Part shown: positions 1 to 13,300 of the stretch, piece after piece
How positions within the stretch are numbered: position 1 is the stretch's first letter
Layout: the number at the start of each line of letters is the position of its first letter
Origin: Anarhynchus alexandrinus
Lineage: Eukaryota; Chordata; Aves; Charadriiformes; Charadriidae
Direction: 5' to 3'
Length of the DNA: 64,000 nt
Assembly: GCA_008711295.1 (NCBI GenBank)
Contig: VUYV01000008.1
Location: 2,395,000-2,458,999, forward strand
Notes under the pieces: generated by a model
Told to the model about the DNA's origin: nothing
Seen by the model: the letters and a program-made list of their open reading frames with translations, nothing else
Databases searched by the model: none
Program-made: the position numbers and the translations under genes

Positions 1-1328
1 ACACACTGAGAAACCTCAGGGGCCTGAGTTAAACATATTCATTCCAAGCAGAGCGTGGAGAAAGAACATGTTCTTGCTGTTGTGCTGCAGCTGGTGGGAG
101 CTCGTGTGTCTCGGAGGCTGGGAGCGGAGGTCAGACTGATGCACAACTGCTGCACAACTGCTGCACAGGCGTGATCTGAATCACCCTGCAAAGGATCCTA
201 AATTGAACCCGCTGCTGAGTCATCCCAGAGAAGGACTGAAGGGGTAAATTCTTCTCTCTCAGGAATCCAGCCCCCTCATTCCAAAAGCTGAGCTGGTAAA
301 TGTCTCTTTCTTCCTTTCTGTTCTACCCACAACACTTCCAAGTCACTTCCTCTGAATAACAAGGATGTTGCTAACATTGAACAAGCCTTACTGAATCCTG
401 GTGTAATGTCTTCATTAGAAACACGTTTTTCAGATTTTTTTAAGAAGTGAATTTACTCTTTGCTAATCACTCATGAAGCAGAGATGTTCGCGTCGACTCT
501 GGGGGGGAATGCTTTTCCTCACCAGAACAGCCATTTGTGATTTATTGGTGGGGCAGGGGCGCAGGGAAGCTGGGAGGAGGCAGGAGACCTGTGATACAGC
601 TGCTGGCTCAGCCTGCCTTTTGAAGCGGCCACATCGGTCGGCAGATCGCTTCGCTCGGTGATGCTGGTGGAGCGAGCAGTTCTGACTTGAACGTCCCTAA
701 GAAGGTGTTTTCGCTTGGTGGCTGTTGTGTTCTACTTCTTCACTGTTTTGTTTTTTTTTTTTTTCCCTGCCTGCTGGGGAGTCATTCCTAGTGCAGCTGT
801 AAATATGTAGTGATATGATAGGAAGTAAGGTGATAATGCTTACCTAAGGGCCCCAAAATTTGTAATTATTAAAGTGTCTCCCTGCATTTATTACTCACCA
901 GAGAGTGTGAAGGGAGTCTGACCCAGCTGGGGGTCACGTGTTTTCCCAGCAGTCAGTGTGAAAGGTACATTTATTATAAACTCTGTTCAATGTGGGAGAG
1001 TGTGTCTTTGTTTTGGGGGTCATGGGCTTTACCAGAATACTTTTGTGGCCTGCCTGCACAGCTTTTAGCATTCTGTTTACCAGTATCAGAGAGAAAATTG
1101 CAATTGAACAGGAGGAGTAGACTGCTGCTATGCTTGAAGGTCTGCCAATGCTCAAAAGCTTTGTGGATTGAGGTCTGAGTGTTCGTCCTCAGACTGAATT
1201 ACTCCAGGTCCTGCGTAGTCCGGGCTTAAATCTGTGCCCTTGGGAATACCTTGGCGTTGGAGCCCTGCTGTGCTAGCCTCACTCGGAGGCACTGTTAGTC
1301 AAGTGTCTTTGTTTTTCTGTGCTTTTAG
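1..1328. other. Upstream part of PPCDC (intron or 5' flank), no coding exon seen
   Basis: This stretch ends in a good splice acceptor (pyrimidine-rich run then TTTTAG at 1323-1328) in front of the first PPCDC coding exon, so at least its right part is intron. I could not identify a non-coding first exon or a promoter here; these may lie outside the window. A T-rich run near 748-763 is the only low-complexity feature. Short open frames in this stretch show no protein I recognise. Confidence 0.5.
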
Positions 1329-1342
1329 AGTTTGATTGGAGC

Positions 1343-4300
1343 ATGGAGCTGTTCTCACCTCCAGAACCAGGGTTTCCTGCAGCAAAGAGCTCATCTGTGC
1401 CGCAGAAAAATTTCTGTGTCCTGGTGGGTGTGACTGGGAGTGTGGCTGCCCTGAAGCTGCCTCTCCTCGTAGCTGAATTGCTGAAAATCCCAGGGGTGAG
1501 TAAATCTATTGGTAGAAGTCTCGTGAAGTTGGTGTTATCCTGTTTTTCATTTGGAGGAGAGATTCAACGGCTTCTGTTGAAAAGTTCCTTCTGGCTTTGA
1601 GTCCTTTAGTTTAAAAATTTGTTGGGAAGAAGTGGTTCTCTCATTTTTAAAAATCGATTAATACTTTTTCCTATCATTTCACACTTTTTTATACATAAGA
1701 GTTAGATTTAAATCAGGTTGTAAGGGCAGTAACTGTTCCTGGTTATTTCCATAGGCAGACATTTAGATTCTGGAATATGAAAGTAGCATTGTTCAGCTCA
1801 GCTTGCTTCATTCTCTCAAAAATGATTGAATGGGTCCTTATCTTGTGTTTCATTTTTTTTTCTGGAATATGTCCTTGGCAGTAAAATTATTCAGATCTGG
1901 CTACAGACACAGGTGGATGCTTTGTGGAACTTGAAATCTCTAATTAGGACCTTGCAGTTTTCCATAGGTGAGATGTGGAGTTTGCAAAGATGGACACTGC
2001 TATCTGACCAACAAAGGGAAAACATGTCTTGTAAAAACAGAAATAGAAAATACAAGCTGCTATATGTGTCTGTGTGTAATTTTTTTTTTTTACTACAGTT
2101 TATTGTCTGGAGTAACAGAGGTGTCCAGCAGAGGCCACTAGTGACTAGAGTCAAGGAGGGAAATGTGCTAACTTTTGCTGTAGAATAAAGTTAAAGGAAA
2201 ACATAGAAAACCTTTAGCTTTTAAGAAATGAAGCAAATGTTTTGGAGCAGTGAAATGAAAGAGTGGCAGGAGGAAGAGAGTGCATTTACATATCCAGATA
2301 TATTTGCCAGATTGCTTAATGAATATCCTTTTGGATGATTTAGGAGGCTTTACCTGTAGATACATTAACACAGAGTCAGAAGAGGCGCAGTCCCGGAGTA
2401 ACTCTAAAGTATCTGGTTGATGTTGATATCCCAGCTGGAAAGGGTACCGAAGATGTGGCGAGCTGTTGGGCACCAGTTCTGCCAGCTGGGCTGGCATTGT
2501 GGGTTGCAAAGAAGGGCCTCAGTTGATTTATGAGTTGACCTGAAATGATTAATGAGGCCAAAGGTCCTAACCTGGAGTGAGAGGGCCAGAGATAAATAAT
2601 GCCACGGTCTCTGGGTGACCAGACCAGAGCCACCTCCAGCAGTAGTTGTCTTGTTAGTGACGGTTGTAGGATATGCATCTTCTAATCCTCCATCTCTCGG
2701 ATTGGCTTCGCTGTTGTCTCTTTTTTTCCTTTACTCTTGGTGCGTGGAACATCCTTCTTTGCAGGTGAGAGGAAGAATGCAAATGGCCCACTGGAGGAAT
2801 CTAGGTCAAACGCATTCCTTGTCCCTGAGCATTTTATTCATAATTAAAAACTGCAGATGGCTGGACCTGAATTCTCTGTGAAGGCCCATAGGTTCTGTGA
2901 CATCTGTTGCAGGCTTTGCGCCCACTGGTTTTAGGCTTTTGTTGCACAAAAAGTGAAAGTGAAGTATCCAGTCCAGGAGCTTCTGGTACTTACTTTGTTA
3001 ATTAAAATTATTTATTTACTCATGTCTAATGTGATTTCAAGGCCTGATCTAAAGCCTGCTGAGTCAGTATAACTTTTCCATCGAGTTTGTTAAGTCCTGC
3101 ACAAGCCTGTTGCATCAATTCTTTTACTGATAGAACAGAACTTTAAAAAGCCATCGGTGGAAGCAGGGCAGAAGTGGAGGAAGTCTTTGATACTAAAGGA
3201 GATGTGGTCAGAGTCTTGAAACCGGAGCGGTTAGTTTAAATTGATGTTTTGGCTAAAGTGATGCTCGGTGAACAACTTGGCAGTGTGATTTTGCACTCAT
3301 TAAACATCCCCTTGAGGGTGATAATGTATGTGACTACATCTTGCTGCCTTTTGTTTAACCTCTTTGAAGATCTAGGAAATTTATACGGCATCTGCTTATG
3401 CCTTTCAGGTTATTACCCTTGCACCTGGTGTTGTGGGGAGACAGCCCATAGTGTCTCGTCAGGACACTGTGGGTAACTCTCGTGGTTGTGCTACACTCAC
3501 ACGCGTTGTCTTAGTCCAATTCCTGGTAGTTTTTGAGTGCCCTGCCGGGAATATGATGACAAAAATCATGTTGGCAGAATATTGGTTTGTCATAAAGATA
3601 GGAAATGGCAAACTTTTCTGTGGGTGAAATGTATAGCTCTTGAAGCTACAGGATGTCATCTGGACTTCTCAGTTTAAATCACGTCATGTCATTTCATTGC
3701 GCTGCAGCCAGGTACCCTCTACGTCAGCTTGTAGGTCCCATTTAACAAAGGAGCCACTCATTCTTTTCTGCAGCAGTTGTTATCAAAGCTAGGTCTGTGT
3801 GTAAAGATTTTGCTGTCAAATCTGGGAAAGTATGGGGGAAAAAAAAAATCATACACAACCCCTTACCCCAAGCAGAAATGGTTATGATAGGAGGATCCTC
3901 TTCCAGGGATGATATTCATGATATTGCGTAAACACAGGAGAATAGTTTTGCAGTAAAGTTTATTCAGGAGAATTGGCTGATGTGGTCCAAATGAAAGAAC
4001 TCGAACTAGTCTAAACTGTTTCCAGTAAAGGAGTTTGAGTGTGGCTAGACTGACTTTACTGTTCAAGCAGAGATATAACCACAGGCAAACAGAGGGTGTG
4101 CCAGGTAAATAGAAAGAAAAAACTATGTAGGCTAAAGTGATCTTGAGAACACTGATCTCTTTCCAATGTAGCTTGAGGGACGTGAAGGACTTCCTCAGAA
4201 CAAGGGATCCAGGAGCCCACCCCAGCAGAAAACCTTAATTAGGGAGAATATTTAACTAAGGTAGTTCTAACTAATAGAGTTTCTTGGGGAGTGCTGGAGT

Positions 4301-7300
4301 CCTTGAACATATCCCTCTGGTGTGCTCTAGCTTGTAGTGGGTTGGATGCAGTACTCGATAGCCAGCTATTCCCTGTTCCTTGGTTTATGCTTTGAAGAAA
4401 TAAGTATTTTTTGAGCCCAGAGATCATTATGAAACTATCTTAAAAAAATAAAAAAACGCAGAGTGGCATTTTTGTATATCCTTTAGCCTTAGAGGGGTAT
4501 TTCTGGTCTAAATTAGAAAAATTTGGATAACGACACAATTGAAGTAGCAAGCGACAAAATATGTCATGTGGTAGATGGAGTTGTATCACCTGAAAATCTT
4601 TATACTGTTATGACTAACTGTAAAATAAGAATAGCACTAACAAACATTACTGCTGAAAACTTTTAGTGCAGACCTGACCTACTGGTACCATTTCAGGGAG
4701 CAGACGTTTAAACTGCACCTTGCTCTTTAAAATCACCAAATACATAGAATCTTGCAGACTGTGAGGTTAACACCTCACTGAAGCCCATGGCGTAGCAGAG
4801 AGCAGTGTTAGCACCTTTGCAGGTGTTGTTGCTTGGCTCGGAAAAGCTTCCTGTGAGGTGAGGTTAATATGGAAACAATACAGTTGATTGCTGTGAATGT
4901 GATCTTCACACTCGAAAGCACTAGAAATGCAGCTGTGATTCCAAGCTAGGGTTGCTTGAAAAAGAGCAGACATTTAGAAGAGTCAAAGAACCAAACGTAT
5001 GGTACCAAACACTGGTGTTATATGCAGCTATATTTTCCCTTACTTTTTCTTCAGGAAATGGGAAAAAATAGCAAAGACAATTATATGCTCAGGTTGGGAT
5101 TTTCCACTGCTCCCAGCTGTTCTTCTAGTCACGTAGGGTGCAGATAATCGACACTGCTCCATTCCCAGTTGAATAGATAGTGCTGGGGAGATAGGTTAAC
5201 ATGTTTTGTCACTTCAACCGCTACTGTTGAAGATAGCTTCTTGGAGGTTGGAGGTTTTTGGCAGACTGTTTTAGCAAGAATGCGCAGACTGAGTGCTTCA
5301 TCAGTTTTGCACATCAGCTCGCAGTTTTCTAGCGGGAAGGAGTTGTTGGTGAGGCTGGTTTCTCCCCATCTCTCTGTTGGGCTCATAGAATGATGTGGTG
5401 AGTTGCTCTGTGAACTGCTTGAAGGAGCAGACTGTGGTTGAAAATGGCCAATAACAAGGAAAAGTGTTATATTTCACTGTAATCAGTGGCCTGAGATGCA
5501 TCTGCCACATTAAGTCTTTTTGGAGCACTCCCTCCATGCATTGGCCTGTCTATTGGCTGGTTTTAAGGTGCATCCTTGGGAGGAATTGGAGATGGAAATA
5601 CGGTTGCATGTGCCGCATGGGTCCAACAGTGGCTCTGCTTTGCGGCTGATCCTGATGTGTGCAGAGCACCTCTGCTTCACTGCATGTGGCAGGCAGCTGT
5701 TTGCGACATTTGTCAGAGCTACAGCTTTGAGAAGGTCACGCGACATGTAGAACCCAGGGAGAACCCCCCTTTTCCACTTGTTAAGATTTCTGCAGGAGGA
5801 AATAAAAGGATCTTGTGTTGTAGGGCATCTTAACACCTCCTAACTGTCCATGTCAAATAAACAGCCAAGGGAACGGTAGGGTTTCCCCAGTATATACCAT
5901 AAAACTGAAGGTTCCACTGGCTTTCAACAAGGCAGGCAGGTTTATCTAAGATTTCGGAGAGAGCCTTTGTATATTTTCACCCTGTCTCTCTTTCCTTTGT
6001 AGGGGCTACTGGTTTACTGGTTTGGCTGCACAGAAACCCTGTGCTATGAACAGACTTACGCAGAGGTTTTCCTCTTTCCAACGTCTTACCTTGATAGGAA
6101 GGATAGCTGGAAGACGTAACCCCGACTTGCTTCTTCTATTTTTACCCCTGGCTGGAGCAAGTCTGACTAACATGGTTTTAAAAAGTAGTATCCAGCAGTC
6201 TGTAACTACCTTTCCACCTTTGGCACCAGGAGATCATTGAGAGAGAGGGAGACAGGGGCAGAAAGAGACAGAGAGGTGTGCAATGCGGTCCATTTGACCA
6301 AGAAATCATACTCTGTCTTCCAAAGCCACTCTTTCTTGTGAAGCCTTGTGCAGCAGAGGTGGGCTTGCTTTGCGCTGGTGGTGCTGAGCTGCAGCTAGCC
6401 AACTTGTCCCTGTGCAGGACTCTTGATCGCTCAGCGCTGCACTTTCTCTTGGCAGAGAGCTTCCTCTTGGCTCCGAGTGTGGGAAGAGTGATCCTGCAAG
6501 TGCCGTGTAGGCATGCCAGCCCTCGGCAGTCCTCTGTGCTGTGGTTAAGGGAATCCACTGAGGCAAGATGCTCTCCTACTCCCTTTGGCAGGCGTATTTT
6601 GAGATTAAAGGGCACATTTCACACAGCTTCGGTTTGCTGCTTCTTACAGTCTCTTTGAAGTTCTGTGCAGAACTGCATCTCATTCTGACTTGCTGTCTTC
6701 TCCGCTGTCCCCGCTGTGAACCAGCCATGTGAACATGTTTGGCAGGCGGTGACTAATCACCTGCCCGTTTTAGGGTGGCATGAAATGAGTCTTTGGCTCC
6801 CGTGAACACCTGCAGTGGCCTGGCCTTTCAACTGTGAATAGGGGAAGGTCCTCTGACAATCCATGCAACTTTCAAAATCTTTGTTGCTCGAGCCCTCCTC
6901 CTCTACCAAGCTTTGCAGGATTGCCCTCAAGTCTAACCATCGGTCTGTCTTTCTTTTCTGATTAGCTTGAAGTGAAGGTGGTCACTACTGAGAGAGCAAA
7001 GCATTTCTACAATGCCCAGGAGATTCCCGTCACCCTCTACAGCGATGAAGATGAGTGGCAGGTGAGTTGTTCTTCCTTTGGAGACCGCAAGGGCTTCTGT
7101 CCTGTCCCCACTAGCCACATGTTTTGTAATTCAAGTAGTTCTGTCATGCAGTCGTGCCTTCTACTTCCAGAAGGCCAATGGGTCATGCTTCAGAAAAAAA
7201 GCAGATTCCCTGGGAGATTCATTTAGTTGTTCAAGTGCTGAACAGCAAATAGAAGTGTTCCTCTAAGTTTCTTTGCAAGAGACCACAATAATTTCTTTTT

Positions 7301-10300
7301 TTAATCCTGGGCCAAGACTCCCTTCTTTGTTCTAGTAATGTATGCTTTGGAATATGGCTTTCAAAGAATGCGGTTCCAACCGTGCTGTAAGTGAGGATGA
7401 AAAGAAAGACTGTCCTGACTGTACCAGAGGATTTTGTACCTCCCTAGCACACTTGCAGCAGCAATGAGGGTAGAAGTGATCTCTCACCACTCTGGACTCA
7501 GCCGCTATCTGCAGCTCTGAGAGGAGTATCAGGAAATGTCAAGAAAGCCACTGCAGAGTCGCGGTGAGGGTGTTTGGTACTTGTCATGAGTCATGCTTGT
7601 CACGAAGGCAACAGCTTAATTTTCCTTAATGCTACGTATTCTGAATCTGCAGACATCGCTGACATTCACAAAACTTCCTACACTGCTTTAAAACTCAGTC
7701 TGATGTCTGACTGGGTAACCTTGTGCTGGTAAGGCCACCCTGGTGTAGCAGTGCAGATGAGGCCAGTATCTGGGGGTGTCGTGCACCAGTGTGATAGGTG
7801 GCTGGAACTTAGAGAGGTTCTCCTGGTGGAAGTAGTGTTTATCTCAGAGGTGTCTGCATCTGTGCTCGTGCGCATACATAGAAGAGCCATTGCAGTAAGG
7901 GATAACTCAGTTGTCAGGGCTGTGAACATCTCTAGACCCTGTAAAATGACGTTTTCTCTTGACTACAGTTTTGCTGACATGCTTTGAGAGTCCCTGAGTA
8001 CAAAGAGGATCATTGTATAAACATCAGCATTTGCTTTTCTATACATTTTATCTCTACTTTGCAGTACCAATCTGAGTACGACGTGATCTACTCTTTACTA
8101 GTACTCTTGCCAATGCACTTACACACGAGCATTGCTTTTCTGTGGGGAGAGGCATGCTAATGGCAATTAGCCGTTAGGAGATCGGTGGAGATCTGCTGCA
8201 TCCCAGGGTGCTACAGCTCCAGGCAGTTATTTCTGAGGAGCCCTCAGTGGGCTGATAGAATAGGAGCGGGTCAGGCTTTGAAGTCTGCTGGCACACCGGA
8301 AGGCAGGCGTGGAGCCCTTATAACATGCCATTCTGACAGAAGGGTGGGAAATAAGCCTGCTCAGCATTTGTTTGTGAGATATTTTACTCTGAAAATAAAA
8401 CTACAAATTTCAGTGCTTCTAGGAAAAGTAGAAGTGAGTGGAGGAGCTGGGAAAGCTGTCAGGGAGCACCAGCTTTCCGGATGCTGCCTTTTTGTTGTGG
8501 TTTCCAGTGACTCAGAGAAGGAACAGTTTGTGGCCCCGATACACCTCTTGCTGGCCTGTGGTTGCGTGTGTCCTCTGGGGATTAAGCACCTGATGCTGTT
8601 TGCTGCTTCTCTTGACGCTTTCCCAGTTAACTGTGCTCTTAAGAAAAGAGTAGGACTCTCGAGCAACTCAGAGCTTTACTGAAAATAGAAATATTCATTT
8701 AGAGCCAAGAGAGGAGGGAAATGCCCAGTTGGGTAAACCTCATCCATCCTAGAGAAAGCCAACAGGACTGTTCCCTACTGTAATTACGAGGGTTTACTTT
8801 GCTGCTGTGGATGTGCTTAGGGGCGTGCATCCTAATTGAAAAGTGACTTGTGCAGTTAGGGGTCTATACCTCATTAAAAGCCAGTGGACAGCTTCACTTC
8901 AAAGAGACGTGAAGGTTATACATGACACGGGTTCCTCAGGAAATGAGACCCCTGGTTTGGTCCTGTCTGGCTTCAGTTGGCTGGTAGAGTGGAGCTCTCC
9001 TCTCCCCTCAGACATGCTGAGTGTTGAGGGAGCTCTCATGAACAGTTCTGAAACTGAGCGATGATTTGAATGGGAAGTGGATGGGGAAAGCTCTTTCCTG
9101 GGGGTCGGAATCTGTGGTGGTTGGACATGTGAATTGTCTTTGTGGGGAAAGGATACCCATTTGTAAAGCACCAGGCACACTGGTGCTGTCTGTTAACTGT
9201 GCTTCCTAAACGTAGCTGCGACATGGCCTTTGCTGGAGGAGGGAGGAAATCAGAAAAGTGAGCGCTGGCTGCAGTCTCTGGTTCCCCACACAATCAGACC
9301 TTGCTCAATGTGAGAGGAATTCTTTCCCATTAAGTTTACATGGTGGTTACTAATGTGGGATCGATAAGATAAAGTGCCAATTATTCATAGCATTCATTGT
9401 GAGCATTTGGTAACCTGCATCTTGTCTCATCCACAGATGTGGAGAGGTCGTTCGGACCCAGTCCTGCACATCGAGCTCAGACGGTGGGCAGACCTTATGT
9501 TAGTGGCACCTCTTGATGCAAACACGCTGGCAAAGCTCGCGAACGGCATCTGTGACAACCTGCTGGTGAGTAACTGGAGCTCTGCCTGAGAGTTCTCTCG
9601 CCTCCCAGCATTAAACTGTCTGACCTTTCTTTCATGGAAACTCTTGTGCTTCTGCAGCATCGAGAACAGCGAGATTTGCATGTTCTGCTCCCACTTCATA
9701 TGTTGTCTCTCTCTTCCTCCAGCATGGTTCCCCTATTCCTTCTCAAACAGTTGTTCTTTCCTTCCCTGACCTACATCCCTTACCACTCCGCAGCTCTGTC
9801 AGTCTCTTCCATTATGTCCCAGTCCCTGCTTTGTGCCTTTCCTGCTTTTTCTGAGGGGTGGTATTTCTCTCTTTCTACCTCCACCGTCTCTCAGTCATGC
9901 ATGTACACACACCCGTGTGTGCATACACACTTGCACTCACTTTTGAGTTCCTCTCTGCATTTTTTTAGATGCAATCTGGAAAGACACCTGTGAGATCAGA
10001 TAAAATTGTTTACTTCCTGCTACCTCACCTCCTCCCTCACCTAACTGCATAGCACAGAAATTCAAACATGCTCACACTTACTTACCTTCCAATTTCAGCT
10101 GTGGGGGATTTACTTGTTCAGGCTTGTTTTTCTGGTATTAAAGATGCTCTGGCTTGAAGGCTGATCAGAAAGTGTATTAAAAGAGCGTGTGCTTTTCTCT
10201 TGGGCGATGGGGAACTTCAGCATGGCTGAATGCTTTGTGTCCAGGCGTTAGGTCTTTATTAGGAGAAGTCATAAGCATTAACCACCCAAAAGATCTGCCA

Positions 10301-13300
10301 GGAAGCTGCAGATCTGCGAGTGTTGCTGTGGTGCATCACCTTTCAGTAATGCGAGGAGGCTAGAACTAGAAATGGAGGGCAGCGTGTCAGCTCTGGGGGA
10401 GCCCTGCATAACCAACTTAGCTGTTCAAGTAAGAGGGAGGGCATATAAATGAACAAAATACGCCCAGAACAACAACCCTCGTTTGTATGAGCAGATCACT
10501 GGAGATCAGAGAGAAGCCATGAGGAGCTGTGGGAGGTACAAGCAATGTCTTGTCCTTCTGGGTCCCCATGGTACTATAGATGTGATGGTGGTAGCAGAGG
10601 GAAGATCTCGGGAAAGATGTTAGGGACACGTGGTTTCACAAAGATCCTGCCAGTCTTTTCGGAGAGGAAGAGGTACCTCCAGCAAGGGAAAAGCAAGTGC
10701 TGGCAGTGCCAGTTGGCAAGTTACAACAGATTCTAGCAGACGTTCCCGTGCTGGGAAGGGTTCAAATCACAGGGCATAAAAAAGGATGGGCAGGATTCTT
10801 GTAAGTACTTTGTGATCTGAGCAGAGACCCTGCACTGGGGACTGTTGCTACCTGGGACGCTCTCTTTGCATGATTGAAATGCTGCTGGGCCTAGGGACAG
10901 TGATGGACATTGCATTAAGAGCAACCAGCATTTATCTTTTTAAGGAGATGAGGTGATACTGGGTTATCTGGAACCTCTGTATTACTGAGGAGTCAGATAT
11001 GATTCCCTGTAGCACGCAGGAGCTGCTAGATGGTTTGTAGTCTGCCAGCATCTTCTGCAACAGCCCAGATGTGTTTGTGTTATCCTCTGTTTGTATCCTG
11101 GAAGCGGCAGCACTTCCCTTGTGAGGAGTTACAGATCCAGTTGGCATATTGTTTAAAAAGGACTCACTCGCCAACTTTCTGTGTTTAGTTCTACAGCTGC
11201 CTTATCTGAAGTGTTGCCTGGGGATTTCTCTTTCGCTGATATGATCTGTGGCCACCCCTCAGCTTCTCTCGGTCTCCCACATGGGCTGGCAGTCTGCACG
11301 TGTGATGTTCCAGCTTGGTTTGCTCCAGCGATTGGGCTGCTTGCTTGGCCCCAAGCCGGAGTAGGACGGGATCTACCCTCTCTGTAGCCTCCCTCATCTT
11401 TCTTGCCTGTCAGAGATGAGCTTTGCTGGAATGTAGTACAAATTAGTAGCAGCCCCGTGGATCTGCCTGTGGGTTAGTCCCGCTGCACTGACAGATTGAG
11501 GCTTTGGCCCCCCTAATGACACCCAGGCTGGCAAAGCGCTTCTGTGCAGCAAAGGGATAAGAAGGAATAAGGAAAGACAACCCATCTCAGAGCTGAACCT
11601 CTTGGCTTCTCTTACAGACTTGTGTCATCCGTGCTTGGGATCTGAGCAAACCTCTGCTCTTCTGCCCAGCTATGAACACGGCCATGTGGGAACATCCCAT
11701 CACAGCTCAGCAGGTGGAGCAGCTGAAAGGCTTTGGCTACACAGAGATCCCCTGTGTGGTGAAGAAACTAGTGTGTGGAGATGAAGGTCAGTCCTTTTGC
11801 ATGTCTTCTGACCGGTTTCCTGCAGGAGTGCTGCTCTTATCCCGAAGGGATGTGCATTCTTTTGCCGTGTGGCCTTCAAGATGTTGAACTGCAGGGAGAA
11901 GGTGCTCACTGCCAGTGTTTATACAAACAAACTGAAGCTTTGCCCTGTGCTAGCTGATATCCATTATTCTTGTTCATTAATTTTTAAGTAGTCTTAAGAG
12001 ACTATACAAGTCAGGCTTTCAAATGAGCCGTTAGATAGGCCTGATATTTAAAAGAAATACTCATTCAAGAAGAGAGTAGATCAAAGAGAAGGAAGGCTTT
12101 GCAGTGAATGTTATCAGCCTGGGATTTGGGTGTCCTGACCGTGCCCTCTACTGTGGCTGTGGGCTGTTTTTATCATGCCTCAGTTCCTCATCTCTAACAT
12201 AGGGATAATATCTTATCCCCGAGAGCAGGCAGTGAGAATAAGCGCTTTGCAGACGTGGCTGAGGGTGTAGCTGGATGTGCATTTAACATTTGTTGTTGTT
12301 TGTTGCCTGGGTTACTTTTCAGCTTCCCAATCGAGTTTTGATTTGGGGTTTTGACATCAGACTAGTCTGTGAAGTGAAGGAGGGGGATAGGAAAAGTTGT
12401 CACGCTCGGTTTCCGAAGACTTAACTTGCAGTGCTAAGAAATACTACTAAAATGGTCTCATTTGTATTTTAGGAGTGGCTTTTATATACTGCAGGTATTT
12501 TGGCTTTTGGGAGGTTTTGAGAAGGGTTTTTATACAAGCAATTTGGATGAATGGCTTCGCATTTTTATCAAAATTTTCTTGGACAAATTGTCTGTAAAAT
12601 ATCACCCAGTTCCAGCCATAATAGCAAATGTGTTATAACCTGCACAGTAGTGTACTCACACTTTTATTTAACATCCCCAGCTCTAGCAGCATTTTAACCG
12701 CTCTGTCAGATAGTTCAATAAACAGTGTGTAGCAAAGACAGGATGTTAAAATGTTCTTCATGATTAAGTTCTAGGGCTGGCTTAATTTCTGAATTCTTAG
12801 GTAGATGCAATGCTTCTAGAGAGTGTTTTTTTGGACCTGAAGACTAAGAAATATTTACAGTTAGGTAAGTGTAGTCAAGTAATTCAGGCATCAGTTGAAA
12901 TATCCTGGACAATTATTCTTCCGCTGGGATTTTAGACCTGATTACATCAAACTTCTTACGTACTTGTAATAACGTTAAGGGAAAACGCCCAAAAGAGGTC
13001 ATTCTGCGCAGACATTTTGGCAGAAGTGGAAAGGCCATCTGGCATAGCTTCTTTGTCCTTTATTTTTACCCTTCGTCTTTTTTTGTATGTATGTAGGGTC
13101 TCTGTTCCTGTAGCAAGCAGCTGAGTGCCTCCTAATGGGTCATGTGCTTATCCTTGCAGGTTCCTGCACCTGAGGCAGAGCTATGTTGTTGTCATCCCTG
13201 TTTCCCAGATGGGGATCTGAGATGCAAAAGGGCCATGTGAGTTGACTCACTAGCACAGATGGATTAGAGTTGGGCGGTGAACATGATTTCCACCTTCCGC